A DNA stretch of 64,000 nucleotides from DASTEQ01 sp040905185 (GTDB lineage: Bacteria > Chloroflexota > Limnocylindria > QHBO01), in contig JBBDRZ010000003.1 of NCBI GenBank assembly GCA_040905185.1, positions 186,001-250,000 of the forward strand. Reading direction: 5' to 3'. Made by a program: the position numbers and the translations under genes. How positions within the stretch are numbered: the stretch's first letter is position 1; each line of letters starts with the position of its first letter. The notes beneath the pieces are model-generated. The model had not been told where the DNA came from, made no database searches, and worked only from the letters and a program-made list of their open reading frames with translations. Below are positions 31,552 through 39,910 of the stretch, one piece after another.

Positions 31552-34200
31552 TTAGGTGAGGGCCGGTAGGTCCTGGCCCAGGGTCAGCGCCTGGGCGAAG
31601 AGGTCCCCTCGTTCGGTCAGCCGTGGGGGCAGGGTGCCCACGGTCCAGCGGTCTGGCGCGAGCTCCGGATCCTCGAGCTCGTCCCACGCGATGGGCGCCG
31701 AAACCGGGGCGCCGGGTGCAGGCCGCACGCTGTACGGCGCCACCAGGGTCCGGATCGGGGCATTCTGGGTGTAGTCCAGTCGGGCCCGGCCGCGACGATC
31801 GCGCTTGGACCAGGCCCAGCTCACGAGATCGGGCACCGTGTGCCCGATGGCCCGGGACAGCTGTTCCACCCAGTCGCGGGTCTGGCCGAACGTGTACCGG
31901 TCGGCGATCGGGATCCAGACCTGCAGGCCGCGCTTGCCGGTCGTCTTTGGGAGGCCGATGAGGCCCAGGTGCCCCAGAGCCGCGCGGAACAGGCGCGCCA
32001 GGACCAGGACCTCCTCCCAGGTCGTCGCATCGCCGGGGTCGATGTCGATGAGGGCATACCGTGGGCGATCGGGGGCCTCGATGGTCGCCGTCCACGGGTG
32101 CAGCTCCACGGCTGCCTCCTGGGCCAGCCAGGCCAGGGTGGCCACCCGGTCGACGACCACGTACTGCTTGGTCCCCTCGGAATCGACCAGCTCGCGGCGG
32201 GCGATCCAGGCCGGGGTGTGCGAGGGCAGGTCCTTCTGCCAGAACCCCGGGCGCGCCACGCCGTCCGGGAATCGCTGCAGGGTGAGCCCATGCCGGCGAA
32301 GGTGGGGCACCAGGGCTCCGGCCACCGTGGTGTAGTAGCGCACCAGGTCACGCTTGGTGACCGGCGCCGGGTCCGGTTCCCGGGCCGTGAACAGGACCTT
32401 CTCCAGGTTCGTGAGCCGCACGACCTGCCCGCCGATCTCCCAGGTTCCCTCCGCAGGCAGAGCGTCGAGGGCCGCCAGCTCGGCGTCCGTGACGGCCGTT
32501 TGGAGCCCCGGAACGCCAGCCGATGCCGGAGCCGCCCTCCCGCGAACCGCCCGTCGCGGCGGGTCCTCGCGGACGGTGGACTCCACCCCCCGATCGGCCG
32601 CCACGCCCAGGAAGGTCGGCTGGCGGAGCAGGCCATCGGGCGTCCATTCGGCGAACTCGACTCGGACCACGATGCGCGGCTCCACCCAGCGGGCGCCGGC
32701 GACCTCCGGCGCACCCTCGACCGGCGGGTCCGGACGGGCGAGATCGGACAGGGCCGCCAGGAGCTCGCGGCGGACCCGGCCGCCGAGGCCACTCCCCACC
32801 TGGCCGGCGTGGATCAAGCCCGTTGCGCTTTGAACGGCCACGATCAGCGATCCCAGATCGGTGGCGCTTCCCTTCCGGGGCAGCCACCCGATCACCACCA
32901 CGTCCTGCTCGGCCCGGACCTTCACCTTCACCCAGTCTGGCGAGCGCTCGCCGGGGCGGTATCGGCTCATCCGCTTCTTGGCCACCACCCCCTCCAGCCC
33001 GCCGGCCAGCGCGGCGTCAAGGAAGGCTGGCCCCTCGCCGGCCATGTGCGGGGCGTAGTGCACGAGCGAGTGGGGCCGGAGAAGCCGGCGCAGGAGCCGC
33101 TTCCGTGACTCGAGTGGCACGTCGAGGAGGGATCGTCCATCCAGGTGCAGCAGGTCGAAGACCTGGTAGACGATGGGTGCCGCCTGGGTCCGGCGTGGCG
33201 CCCAATCCGGTTTCCTTTCGCGCGGACGACGGCGCCCGGTGCGGGCCTCGAGACCGAGCAGGCCGGTCCGCTCCTGGAGGGCCGCGAAGCTCGGACGCCC
33301 GCCCTCGTCGAGGGCCACCACCTCGCCGTCGACCACGGCCTCGCTGGCGTCGATCCAGGTCGGCGGGGCCGCCAGCTCCGGGAAGTAGCCGGCCGCATCG
33401 GCGCGATTGCGGGTCCACAGGCGGACCTTCCCGTCCCGCACCACGGCCTGGACCCGGTAGCCGTCCCACTTGACCTCGTGGAGCCAGCTTGGATCCTCGA
33501 ACGGGTGCTCGCCGGCGGTGGCCAGCATGGGCGGCACGAACTCCGGGAGCGGCGCCTCGCGCGCGGCGGACAGGTCGATGGGCGGTTCGGGCGACGGCGC
33601 CGGCGCCTCGAACCGGGGCGGCAGGCCCGCGGCCAGCTCGTCGTTGGTGCGCCCGGACTTCACGCTGCGCGGGAGCGACTCCGCGTCGTAGCCCGGCTCG
33701 CCCTGCTGATCAGACTTGTGAATGAGCAGCCACGGGTCGCCGCCCTCCGCACGGCCCTGATCGTCGGTTCGCCCCGCCGTCCGGACCAGCGTGAACCGCC
33801 CCCGCAGCCGCTCGCCGTGGAGCCGGAACTTCAGCTCGCCGGCGGCCACAGCGGCCGCCGGCGCATCGGTCTCCTCCGGTTCGTAGGTGCCCCAATCCCA
33901 GACGATCATGTCGCCTGCCCCGTACTGGCCCTTGGGGATGACGGCCTCGAACTCGAGGTACTCGATGGGGTGATCCTCGGTCCGCATGGCCAGCCGCCGC
34001 TGGTTCGGGTCAAGGGTCGGGCCCCGCGGGACCGCCCAGCTGGCGAGCACGCCGTCAACTTCCAGACGGAGGTCGTAGTGAAGTCGGGTGGCCCGATGGC
34101 GCTGGACGACGAAGCGCCCGCTCGTGTCGTCCAGGACTTCGCCCGCCGGTTCGGGGGTCTTCTTGAAGTCTCGCTTGGACCGATAGGCGTCGAGGGGCAT
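31552..34200 (-). CDS. ligD: Multifunctional non-homologous end-joining DNA ligase LigD
   Basis: An 882-residue protein with domain order phosphoesterase-ligase-polymerase, as in Pseudomonas. The 3'-phosphoesterase (about 10-190) has RFVVQRHRATRLHYDLRLEV and the His/Asp site. The ATP-dependent ligase (about 215-520) has adenylated Lys244 in EVKWDGYRVQ and VVDGEVVALDEGGRPSF. The primase-like polymerase (about 590-880) has TNLEKVLF, YALIDIDPGD (metal Asp pair) and LPKTTGKRGLQVWIPI. It repairs double-strand breaks together with Ku, whose gene is not in this window. The ATG at 34200 is 2 bp after the HAD gene stop. Confidence 0.95.
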   Translation of the reverse strand: MPLDAYRSKRDFKKTPEPAGEVLDDTSGRFVVQRHRATRLHYDLRLEVDGVLASWAVPRGPTLDPNQRRLAMRTEDHPIEYLEFEAVIPKGQYGAGDMIVWDWGTYEPEETDAPAAAVAAGELKFRLHGERLRGRFTLVRTAGRTDDQGRAEGGDPWLLIHKSDQQGEPGYDAESLPRSVKSGRTNDELAAGLPPRFEAPAPSPEPPIDLSAAREAPLPEFVPPMLATAGEHPFEDPSWLHEVKWDGYRVQAVVRDGKVRLWTRNRADAAGYFPELAAPPTWIDASEAVVDGEVVALDEGGRPSFAALQERTGLLGLEARTGRRRPRERKPDWAPRRTQAAPIVYQVFDLLHLDGRSLLDVPLESRKRLLRRLLRPHSLVHYAPHMAGEGPAFLDAALAGGLEGVVAKKRMSRYRPGERSPDWVKVKVRAEQDVVVIGWLPRKGSATDLGSLIVAVQSATGLIHAGQVGSGLGGRVRRELLAALSDLARPDPPVEGAPEVAGARWVEPRIVVRVEFAEWTPDGLLRQPTFLGVAADRGVESTVREDPPRRAVRGRAAPASAGVPGLQTAVTDAELAALDALPAEGTWEIGGQVVRLTNLEKVLFTAREPDPAPVTKRDLVRYYTTVAGALVPHLRRHGLTLQRFPDGVARPGFWQKDLPSHTPAWIARRELVDSEGTKQYVVVDRVATLAWLAQEAAVELHPWTATIEAPDRPRYALIDIDPGDATTWEEVLVLARLFRAALGHLGLIGLPKTTGKRGLQVWIPIADRYTFGQTRDWVEQLSRAIGHTVPDLVSWAWSKRDRRGRARLDYTQNAPIRTLVAPYSVRPAPGAPVSAPIAWDELEDPELAPDRWTVGTLPPRLTERGDLFAQALTLGQDLPALT

Positions 34201-34202
34201 GG

Positions 34203-34862
34203 CTACAGGGCACCCACCAGGCGGTCCAGGCGATCCACGACCGCCATCGCGCCGTCGGCGCTGAGCTCCTCGGCGGTCGCGGACCCGGTCGTCACACCGA
34301 CGGGCATCATGTGCGCGGCGATGGCCGCCTGCACATCCCATCGCGAGTCGCCCACGCACCAGCAGCCGTCGGGCGCCGTCCCGAGCGCGGCGGCCGCCGC
34401 CAGCAGCAGGTCGGGCGCCGGCTTGGCGCGGCTCACCGCCTGGCCGTCGACGATGACCGGCGGCTGGGCCAGGCCCAGGGCCGCCACCGATACCCCGACC
34501 TGGGCCGGTCGCGACGACGTGGCGATGGCCCACTTGACTCCGGCCGCGTTCAGCGCCGCGAGGAATTCCGCGACGCCCGGCAGCGGCCGGGGCGCCGTGT
34601 TCAGCTCCCCGTAGATCTCGCCCGCGCGCCGGTCGATGGCCTCCGCGTCGGCGGGCGACAGCGCGTGGGAGGCGCGGGCGGCAACCTGTTCGGCGAGCCA
34701 CTTCCCATCGGAGCCGATGAGCGAGGCAACGTGGCCGCGGTCGGCGGGCAGGACGAATTCCTCGAACGTCCGGAGCCAGGCCGTGATCCGGGTCGGAACG
34801 GTGTCGACGAGGGTGCCGTCCAGGTCGCAGACCACCGCCGCCGGCCGAGGCAGGCCCATCAT
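34203..34862 (-). CDS. HAD-superfamily phosphatase (phosphoglycolate phosphatase-like)
   Basis: A 219-residue haloacid dehalogenase-type hydrolase. Motif I VVCDLDGTLVDT has the nucleophile and acid Asp. Motif II is AIATSSRPA, motif III Lys is in SRAKPAPDLLLAA, and motif IV acidic residues are in VGDSRWDVQAA. The cap is alpha-helical (C1). The substrate is a small phosphoester, not predictable. ATG 34862 lies 6 bases after TATCGT. It heads the HAD-ligD pair and diverges from the class V aminotransferase. Confidence 0.87.
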   Translation of the reverse strand: MMGLPRPAAVVCDLDGTLVDTVPTRITAWLRTFEEFVLPADRGHVASLIGSDGKWLAEQVAARASHALSPADAEAIDRRAGEIYGELNTAPRPLPGVAEFLAALNAAGVKWAIATSSRPAQVGVSVAALGLAQPPVIVDGQAVSRAKPAPDLLLAAAAALGTAPDGCWCVGDSRWDVQAAIAAHMMPVGVTTGSATAEELSADGAMAVVDRLDRLVGAL

Positions 34863-34867
34863 CGGTC

Positions 34868-34874
34868 TACGATA
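34868..34874. promoter_or_regulatory. Shared bidirectional -10 element
   Basis: The heptamer TACGATA reads TACGAT on plus, ending 9 bases before ATG 34883, and TATCGT on minus, ending 6 bases before ATG 34862. The whole intergenic space is 20 bp, so both genes must use overlapping promoters. Confidence 0.5.
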
Positions 34875-34882
34875 GCCGTCGC

Positions 34883-36085
34883 ATGGCGTCCGAGTTCCGA
34901 CACCTGTGGTCGCTCGATCCGGATGTCGACTTCCTCAATCACGGGTCGTTCGGTGCCACGCCCATTCCCGTGCTCGATGCCCAGACCGCGATCCAGCGGC
35001 GCATGGAAGCCGAGCCGGTGGCCTTCTTCTCACGCGACTTCGAGGGGCTCCTGGACGATGCGCGAGTCTACCTGGGCGCATTCCTGGGCGCCGATCCCGA
35101 TGACTTGGCCTTCGTCGACAACGCGACCACCGGCGTGAACGCGGTGCTGCGCTGGCTGCCCCTCGCTGCAGGCGACGAGCTGTTGACCACCGACCACGAG
35201 TACAACGCATGCCGCAACGCGATGGACGCGGTGACCGCGCCGCTGAGGGCGCGGGTGGTGACGGTGGCCATCCCATTTCCGATTCCCGGATCCGAGGACG
35301 TCGTGCAGCGGGTTCTCGCCGCCGTGACGCCGCGTACCCGGCTGGCGGTGCTGGATCACGTCACCTCCGCCACGGCGCTCGTGCTGCCCATCGAGGAGCT
35401 CGTCGCGGAGCTGGCCGCGCGCGGAGTGGACACGCTTGTCGATGGCGCGCACGCCCCGGGCATGCTGGACGTCAACGTTGACGACCTGGGTGCGGCGTAT
35501 TACGCGGGCAACCTCCACAAGTGGACCTGTGCGCCAAAGGGGGCGGCATTCCTCCACGTGCGGCGGGACCGGCAGGCCGGGTTCCATCCGCTGGTCGTCA
35601 GCCACGGTGCGAATTCGGACCGGACCGACCGTTCGCGGTTCCGGCTGGAGGCAGATTGGACCGGCACCCGCGACCCGAGCGCTTGGCTGGCGGTGCCCAC
35701 CGCCCTGGATCTCATCGGCGGGCTGCTCGGCGGCGGTTGGCCCGCGGTGCGGCTCCGGAATCGGGACCTGGCCCGACGCGCCCGCGACCTGCTGTGCGCC
35801 GCCCTGGCCATCCCATCCCCCGCCCCGGACGCGATGCTCGGGTGCATGGCGTCGCTGCCGCTGCCGGATGAGCCGGCCGGAGGCCGGGTGCAGGGCGTCG
35901 ACCTGTACGGCGACCCGGTGCACGACGCGCTCCTGGCACGCGGCATCCAGGTCCTGGTCACACCCTGGCCCCAGCGCCCCGACGGCGGACCCTGGCGGCG
36001 CTTGATCCGGGTCAGTGCCGCGCTCCACAACGATCTCGACCAGTTCGAGCGGCTGGCCGCGGCCCTGCCGCACGTCCTCGCCTGA
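34883..36085 (+). CDS. Class V aminotransferase, isopenicillin-N epimerase-like
   Basis: A 400-residue PLP enzyme. FLNHGSFGATP at the N terminus and ATTGVNAVLRWL are substrate and phosphate-binding motifs. DHVTSATALVLPIEEL and the PLP-ring Asp in LVDGAHAPGMLDV come next. The Schiff-base Lys is in GNLHKWTCAPKG (about 213). The family includes isopenicillin-N epimerases and cysteine desulfurase-like enzymes; the true substrate is unknown and no beta-lactam genes are near. pdxH begins 3 bp after its stop, linking a PLP enzyme to PLP synthesis. Confidence 0.88.
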   Translation: MASEFRHLWSLDPDVDFLNHGSFGATPIPVLDAQTAIQRRMEAEPVAFFSRDFEGLLDDARVYLGAFLGADPDDLAFVDNATTGVNAVLRWLPLAAGDELLTTDHEYNACRNAMDAVTAPLRARVVTVAIPFPIPGSEDVVQRVLAAVTPRTRLAVLDHVTSATALVLPIEELVAELAARGVDTLVDGAHAPGMLDVNVDDLGAAYYAGNLHKWTCAPKGAAFLHVRRDRQAGFHPLVVSHGANSDRTDRSRFRLEADWTGTRDPSAWLAVPTALDLIGGLLGGGWPAVRLRNRDLARRARDLLCAALAIPSPAPDAMLGCMASLPLPDEPAGGRVQGVDLYGDPVHDALLARGIQVLVTPWPQRPDGGPWRRLIRVSAALHNDLDQFERLAAALPHVLA

Positions 36086-36088
36086 CCG

Positions 36089-36694
36089 ATGCCCATCGAC
36101 GTCGAGGGGCTCGACCCCGATCCGCTGGTCGAGCTCGCCGCCTGGGTGGCGCAGGCCGAGGCCGCCGGCCACCGGCTTGCGCAGGCGTTCGCCCTCGCTA
36201 CCGCCGACGACACCGGCCGCCCCAGCGTACGGCTGGTCCTGCTGCGCGGCATCGAGCCCGATGGGCTGCGCTTCTACACCAATCGCGACAGCGCCAAGGG
36301 CCGCGATCTGGCAGTCAACCCGCGGTCGGCAGCCGCGTTCTGGTGGGAGCAGACCAACCGGCAGGTGCGGGTCAGTGGTCGGGTGGTGCCGCTCGACGAG
36401 GCGGAGGTGGCGAGATACTGGGCCTCGCGGCCACGCGGCCACCAGCTGGCGGCATGGGCCTCGAAGCAGAGCCAGCCGATCAGTGATCGCGCGAGCCTCG
36501 AGGCCAAGTTGGAGGCGACGGCGGCCCGCTTCGGCGCGGAGGGGCCCATCCCGTTGCCATCCTTCTGGGGCGGGTACCGGCTGGAGCCTGAGCTGGTGGA
36601 GTTCTGGGAGAGCCGGCCGGACCGGCTGCACGATCGGATCGAATATCGGCGCGATTCCAAGCGGGGCTGGGTGCGGAGGCGGCTCCAGCCCTAG
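36089..36694 (+). CDS. pdxH: Pyridoxine/pyridoxamine 5'-phosphate oxidase
   Basis: A 201-residue FMN flavoprotein that oxidises PNP/PMP to PLP. Recognisable: RPSVRLVLLRGIEPDGLRFY (FMN/PLP binding), NRDSAKGRDLAVNPRSAAAF, WWEQTNRQVRVSGRVV, and the C-terminal signature EFWESRPDRLHDRI and WVRRRLQP. It is translationally coupled to the aminotransferase upstream. Its TAG stop shares CTAG (36691-36694) with the convergent cNMP-binding gene. Confidence 0.95.
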   Translation: MPIDVEGLDPDPLVELAAWVAQAEAAGHRLAQAFALATADDTGRPSVRLVLLRGIEPDGLRFYTNRDSAKGRDLAVNPRSAAAFWWEQTNRQVRVSGRVVPLDEAEVARYWASRPRGHQLAAWASKQSQPISDRASLEAKLEATAARFGAEGPIPLPSFWGGYRLEPELVEFWESRPDRLHDRIEYRRDSKRGWVRRRLQP

Positions 36695-37110
36695 CGCAGG
36701 TGGTGCTCGCGACGGTGGAGGCGGGCGATGAGCGCGTTCATGAGTGGGATCGCCATCTCCGGGAACTCCTTGAGCAGGGCCGTGAACTCCCAGGCCACGA
36801 ACAGGATGCATTCGGTGGGCTCATCGGCCACGACCGTGGCGCTGCGCGGGTGCTCCTCGATGAGCGCCAGCTCGCCGAAGAAGTCGCCCGGCCCGGCATG
36901 CGCGACCGGGGACCCCTCGCCCTCGGCAATCTCGAAATGGACCTTCCCGCTCAGGATGATGTACAGCGCCGATGCGGGCGCACCCTCGCGCACGATGGCC
37001 TCACCGGCGGCGTAGGTGCGGTGCTTTCCCTGATCGGCCAGGCGCCGGATCGTCTTGCGGTCCAGGCTCGACAGGAGCGGGGTCGCGGCGAGGGCTGACT
37101 CGACATCCAC
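36691..37110 (-). CDS. Stand-alone cyclic nucleotide-binding domain protein
   Basis: A 139-residue single-domain protein of the CAP/CRP effector fold: GEAIVREGAPASALYIILSG, GPGDFFGELALIEEHPRSAT (the phosphate-binding cassette, with GE.AL and R). There is no DNA-binding helix-turn-helix, so it is not a transcription factor; it may regulate a partner by binding cAMP or another ligand. The start is GTG 37110, 6 bases after TACCAT. Confidence 0.88.
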   Translation of the reverse strand: MDVESALAATPLLSSLDRKTIRRLADQGKHRTYAAGEAIVREGAPASALYIILSGKVHFEIAEGEGSPVAHAGPGDFFGELALIEEHPRSATVVADEPTECILFVAWEFTALLKEFPEMAIPLMNALIARLHRREHHLR

Positions 37111-37116
37111 GCCGCA

Positions 37117-37122
37117 ATGGTA
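37117..37122 (-). promoter_or_regulatory. TANNNT box (TACCAT) for the cNMP-binding gene
   Basis: TACCAT ends 6 bases before GTG 37110; identical hexamer and spacing to tyrS. Confidence 0.5.
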
Positions 37123-37173
37123 GCGCCGAGGGGCGCTGGCGGGAAGGTTCGCGGCGCGGGGCGCCGAAGGCGG

Positions 37174-37416
37174 TTAGCGGCCTACCAGTGTGACGCGGAC
37201 CAGGCCGCGCAGCTGCGCTTCATCCGACTCGCGGTCCATACGTCGGGTGCGGCCACGGCGCCGGATGACACGCCAGTACATCCAGGTGGCGACCAGCAGC
37301 ACAGCCATGGTGAGGAGCACGATCAGTGGATCCGCCGGCAGGATCGGCATGTGGACCAGCCTGACCCTCGGCGGCAGTCGGCGAAATGGGAGGAAGGTAC
37401 CGATGAAGGCTGTCAC
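37174..37416 (-). CDS. Small membrane protein of unknown function
   Basis: Eighty residues from GTG 37416, or 58 from ATG 37350. One clear helix (PLIVLLTMAVLLVATWMYW) is followed by a basic segment RVIRRRGRTRRMDRESDE, so the C terminus is probably cytoplasmic. I do not recognise the family. Neither start has a good Shine-Dalgarno. Coding is plausible from the hydrophobic-basic layout but not certain. Confidence 0.4.
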   Translation of the reverse strand: MTAFIGTFLPFRRLPPRVRLVHMPILPADPLIVLLTMAVLLVATWMYWRVIRRRGRTRRMDRESDEAQLRGLVRVTLVGR

Positions 37417-37546
37417 ATCGGCCTCATCGGCGTCAGATCGGCTTTTCAGCGTCGGGAGATTGGTCTCGGCGGTACACCCCGCAATGTCCGAGGCTGAATG
37501 GGCCCGACGATCCCACCGGTCACCGGGAGGGCTCTCGAAATGCAGA

Positions 37547-37576
37547 GCGCCGGGACCGTCGAGACGGTCCCGGCGC
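37547..37576 (-). terminator. Perfect 13-bp hairpin after the 36-residue peptide gene
   Basis: GCGCCGGGACCGT and ACGGTCCCGGCGC pair perfectly around a 4-base loop, 17 bases downstream of the small gene's stop. The tail (TCTGCATTTCG) is only partly T-rich. Confidence 0.6.
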
Positions 37577-37593
37577 GTGGGCGTGGGCTCGCC

Positions 37594-37704
37594 CTAGAAC
37601 GGCCCCCATTTGCGTTCGGCACCGAGTGCCAACGCGATGCTGGCCAGCGCGGCCAGCGCCAGTAGGACGCGGGCGGCCTCCGCCCGTAGTCGGGCGTTGC
37701 TCAT
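37594..37704 (-). CDS. 36-residue single-helix membrane peptide
   Basis: A short frame with a strong Shine-Dalgarno (GGGAGG, 8 bases before ATG 37704), an amphipathic basic N terminus (SNARLRAEAARV), one hydrophobic helix (LLALAALASIALAL) and the ending GAERKWGPF. A perfect hairpin follows the stop. Good initiation signal, membrane character and a terminator argue for a real small protein. No cysteines or leader-peptide cleavage motif suggest a RiPP. Function unknown. Confidence 0.5.
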   Translation of the reverse strand: MSNARLRAEAARVLLALAALASIALALGAERKWGPF

Positions 37705-37879
37705 GGCATGCCCTCCCTGGAACCAGGACGATGCCGCGGTCCCGGCAGCCGGGCGGTCTCCCAGCATAGGAGGTCCCTGGCTTTGCGTCCCCGCCTCGCG
37801 GCGGGTTTGCCCTGGACGGTTAGGCGCCAGCAGCGACCATCGCTGCGGGCCGACGGTATTTCGTGAAAGCCCCATTCCG

Positions 37880-39910
37880 CTATGAGGCGGTAGTACCGAG
37901 GTACCGAGTACTCCCGTTTGCCATTTGATTCCGCGGCGGCTCGACCCGCGTCTGGCGGTAGACAGCCGACGCAAGGGTCACCGCGAGCCCGATGACAATG
38001 AGCAGGTCGCCGATGCTGTACACGTTGGAGAACGGCAGTGGGGGCAAGACGACGATGATGTCGGTAAGTGGCTCGAGCGCCGCATCGGCCAGTTCGATCG
38101 TGTTCGTGTAGCCGGCCGCCATGGCGTGGCCCACGGCGCGGGCGGCCCCGGGACTGACGGGCATGTAGCCACCATTGGCAATGACCGCCACCAGGTTGCT
38201 GATCCCGCCCAGGCTGATGAGGGCCAGGCCTGGGATACGGACATTGCGCAGGACGCAGGCCAGCACCGCCGCGCTCGAGGCGACATACAGCACCGGTGCC
38301 GCCGTTCCAAGCGGCAGGCTGACCGGCGGCAGGATCGCCATCTGGAGGCCCAAGCCGCCGATGGCCAGCCACGGCCACCGGATGGTCGGCAGCCGCCCGG
38401 TCACCGTCAACGGCCAACCAATGGCCGCGCCGGCGCCGAGCAGCGTCGGCCGCGGCAAACGGACATCTGCCCGCGGGACTCGCGCCGGTGCAGCCTCCCC
38501 GCCGTCGGCGAAGTTCGCGTCCAGACGCAGGACATGACGCAACGGGCTCCAGATCAGCCAGGCCGCGCTGGCGATACCCAGCACACCGCCCAGGATCAGC
38601 GTGGCGCGCAGCCCGTAGGCGGTGCCCAGCCAGCCGCCCAGCAGCGCTCCAATCGGCAACGTTCCCCAGTCGATGAGGCGGAATACCGCGTTCACGCGGC
38701 CGAGTGCTTCCCGCGGTGCCCGGCTCTGTCGCAACGCGCGCGCATTGACGTTGAAGAACGGGATCGCGAACGCGCCGACGAACCGGCCGGCGAAGAGGAG
38801 TGCCACTGCGGCCGGCCCGATGGCGAATGGCAACAGGACGGTGGCCACCGTCCCGAGGATCCCGGATACGATCAGGGTGGGCCCCACTCCCAACCGGGCG
38901 GTCACGGCGCCGACCGCGAGCGCGCCGAGTACGAAGCCGATATTTCCAGCGCCGAGCAGGATCCCGATGGATGTCGCATCCATCTTGACTTCGGTCGCCG
39001 CGAAGAGGATGAAGACCGCCAGGATTGCGGAGCTCGCCAGGTTGAAGGTCGCGGTCGAGGCGGCCATATCGCGGAGTGGGCGGTCCCGCAAGACTATGCG
39101 CAACCCCAGCCAAGCACCGCCGCGCGCGCCCGTCCGTCGTTCCTCGCCTGCCACCACTCGGCGCTCCAGCTCGGCAACCCTGGCCTCGAGGGCGGCGGCG
39201 AACTCGACGATGGTATCGGCGCTGGAACCGAGCGGAGGCATCGGCACCGATGAAGGTGAGTCGACCGCCAGCGACTCGGTTGGCGCATCGGGGCTCGCCG
39301 CGGAGGCTGTCGGCTTCGGGCGCCGCGCGCCCAGGAGCGCGACCGTAGCGATGAGGTAGGAGGCCGCGTCGACGACGACCGCCATCGGGCCCCCCACCGC
39401 GGCGACCAGCGCGCCACCCAATCCCGGCCCCACGGTCCGGGCCGCCGATTCCGACAGCTCGATGCGCTGGTTGCCGCTCAACAGCTCGTCCGGCTTCAAC
39501 AGGTCCGGCACGTAGCTCTGGTACGCCACGTCGAAGACCACGCTGACGGCGCCCACGCCGAAGGCCACGGCGTACAGGAGCGGCAGTGACAACCAGCCGA
39601 GCCACGCAGTGGCCGGGATGAGCAGGAGGAGCGCGGCGCGCGCGAGGTTGCTGACAATGAGAAGCCCGCGGCGGTCGGCCCGATCGGCGAGGACGCCGGC
39701 CGGGATGGACAACGCCAGGTACGGGATAGTCTCGACGGCGGCGAGGAGGCCCATCTCGAAAGCCGATGCTCCCAGGGTGATGGCGGCCAGAAGCGGGATG
39801 GCGATCAGCGTCACCTGGCTGCCGAACATCGAAACGGTTTGGCTCCACCACAGCCAGGTGAAGGCCCGGTTTCGCTGGTGCACGAGCCAGCGTCGCGGCC
39901 CGCGGATCAC
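37880..39910 (-). CDS. MFS transporter fused to a C-terminal DUF5317 domain
   Basis: A 676-residue membrane protein. Residues about 1-420 form a 12-helix major facilitator of the EntS/MFS_3 type, with SIPAGVLADRADRRGLLIVS between helices 2 and 3. A soluble insert lies in the central loop (about 200-255, coiled-coil-like AALEARVAELERRVVAGEER). Residues about 500-660 match DUF5317: APVLYVASSAAVLACVLRN, NLVAVIANGGYMPVSPGAA and FSNVYSIGDLLIVIGL. MFS members export drugs or siderophores; the DUF5317 role is unknown. The GTG start overlaps the HD-GYP stop as GTGA, forming a two-gene operon. Confidence 0.87.
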   Translation of the reverse strand: MIRGPRRWLVHQRNRAFTWLWWSQTVSMFGSQVTLIAIPLLAAITLGASAFEMGLLAAVETIPYLALSIPAGVLADRADRRGLLIVSNLARAALLLLIPATAWLGWLSLPLLYAVAFGVGAVSVVFDVAYQSYVPDLLKPDELLSGNQRIELSESAARTVGPGLGGALVAAVGGPMAVVVDAASYLIATVALLGARRPKPTASAASPDAPTESLAVDSPSSVPMPPLGSSADTIVEFAAALEARVAELERRVVAGEERRTGARGGAWLGLRIVLRDRPLRDMAASTATFNLASSAILAVFILFAATEVKMDATSIGILLGAGNIGFVLGALAVGAVTARLGVGPTLIVSGILGTVATVLLPFAIGPAAVALLFAGRFVGAFAIPFFNVNARALRQSRAPREALGRVNAVFRLIDWGTLPIGALLGGWLGTAYGLRATLILGGVLGIASAAWLIWSPLRHVLRLDANFADGGEAAPARVPRADVRLPRPTLLGAGAAIGWPLTVTGRLPTIRWPWLAIGGLGLQMAILPPVSLPLGTAAPVLYVASSAAVLACVLRNVRIPGLALISLGGISNLVAVIANGGYMPVSPGAARAVGHAMAAGYTNTIELADAALEPLTDIIVVLPPLPFSNVYSIGDLLIVIGLAVTLASAVYRQTRVEPPRNQMANGSTRYLGTTAS

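Noticed and set aside
37594..37704. RiPP precursor interpretation of the 36-residue peptide
   Set aside because: No Cys/Ser/Thr-rich core, no leader cleavage motif and no modifying enzyme nearby.
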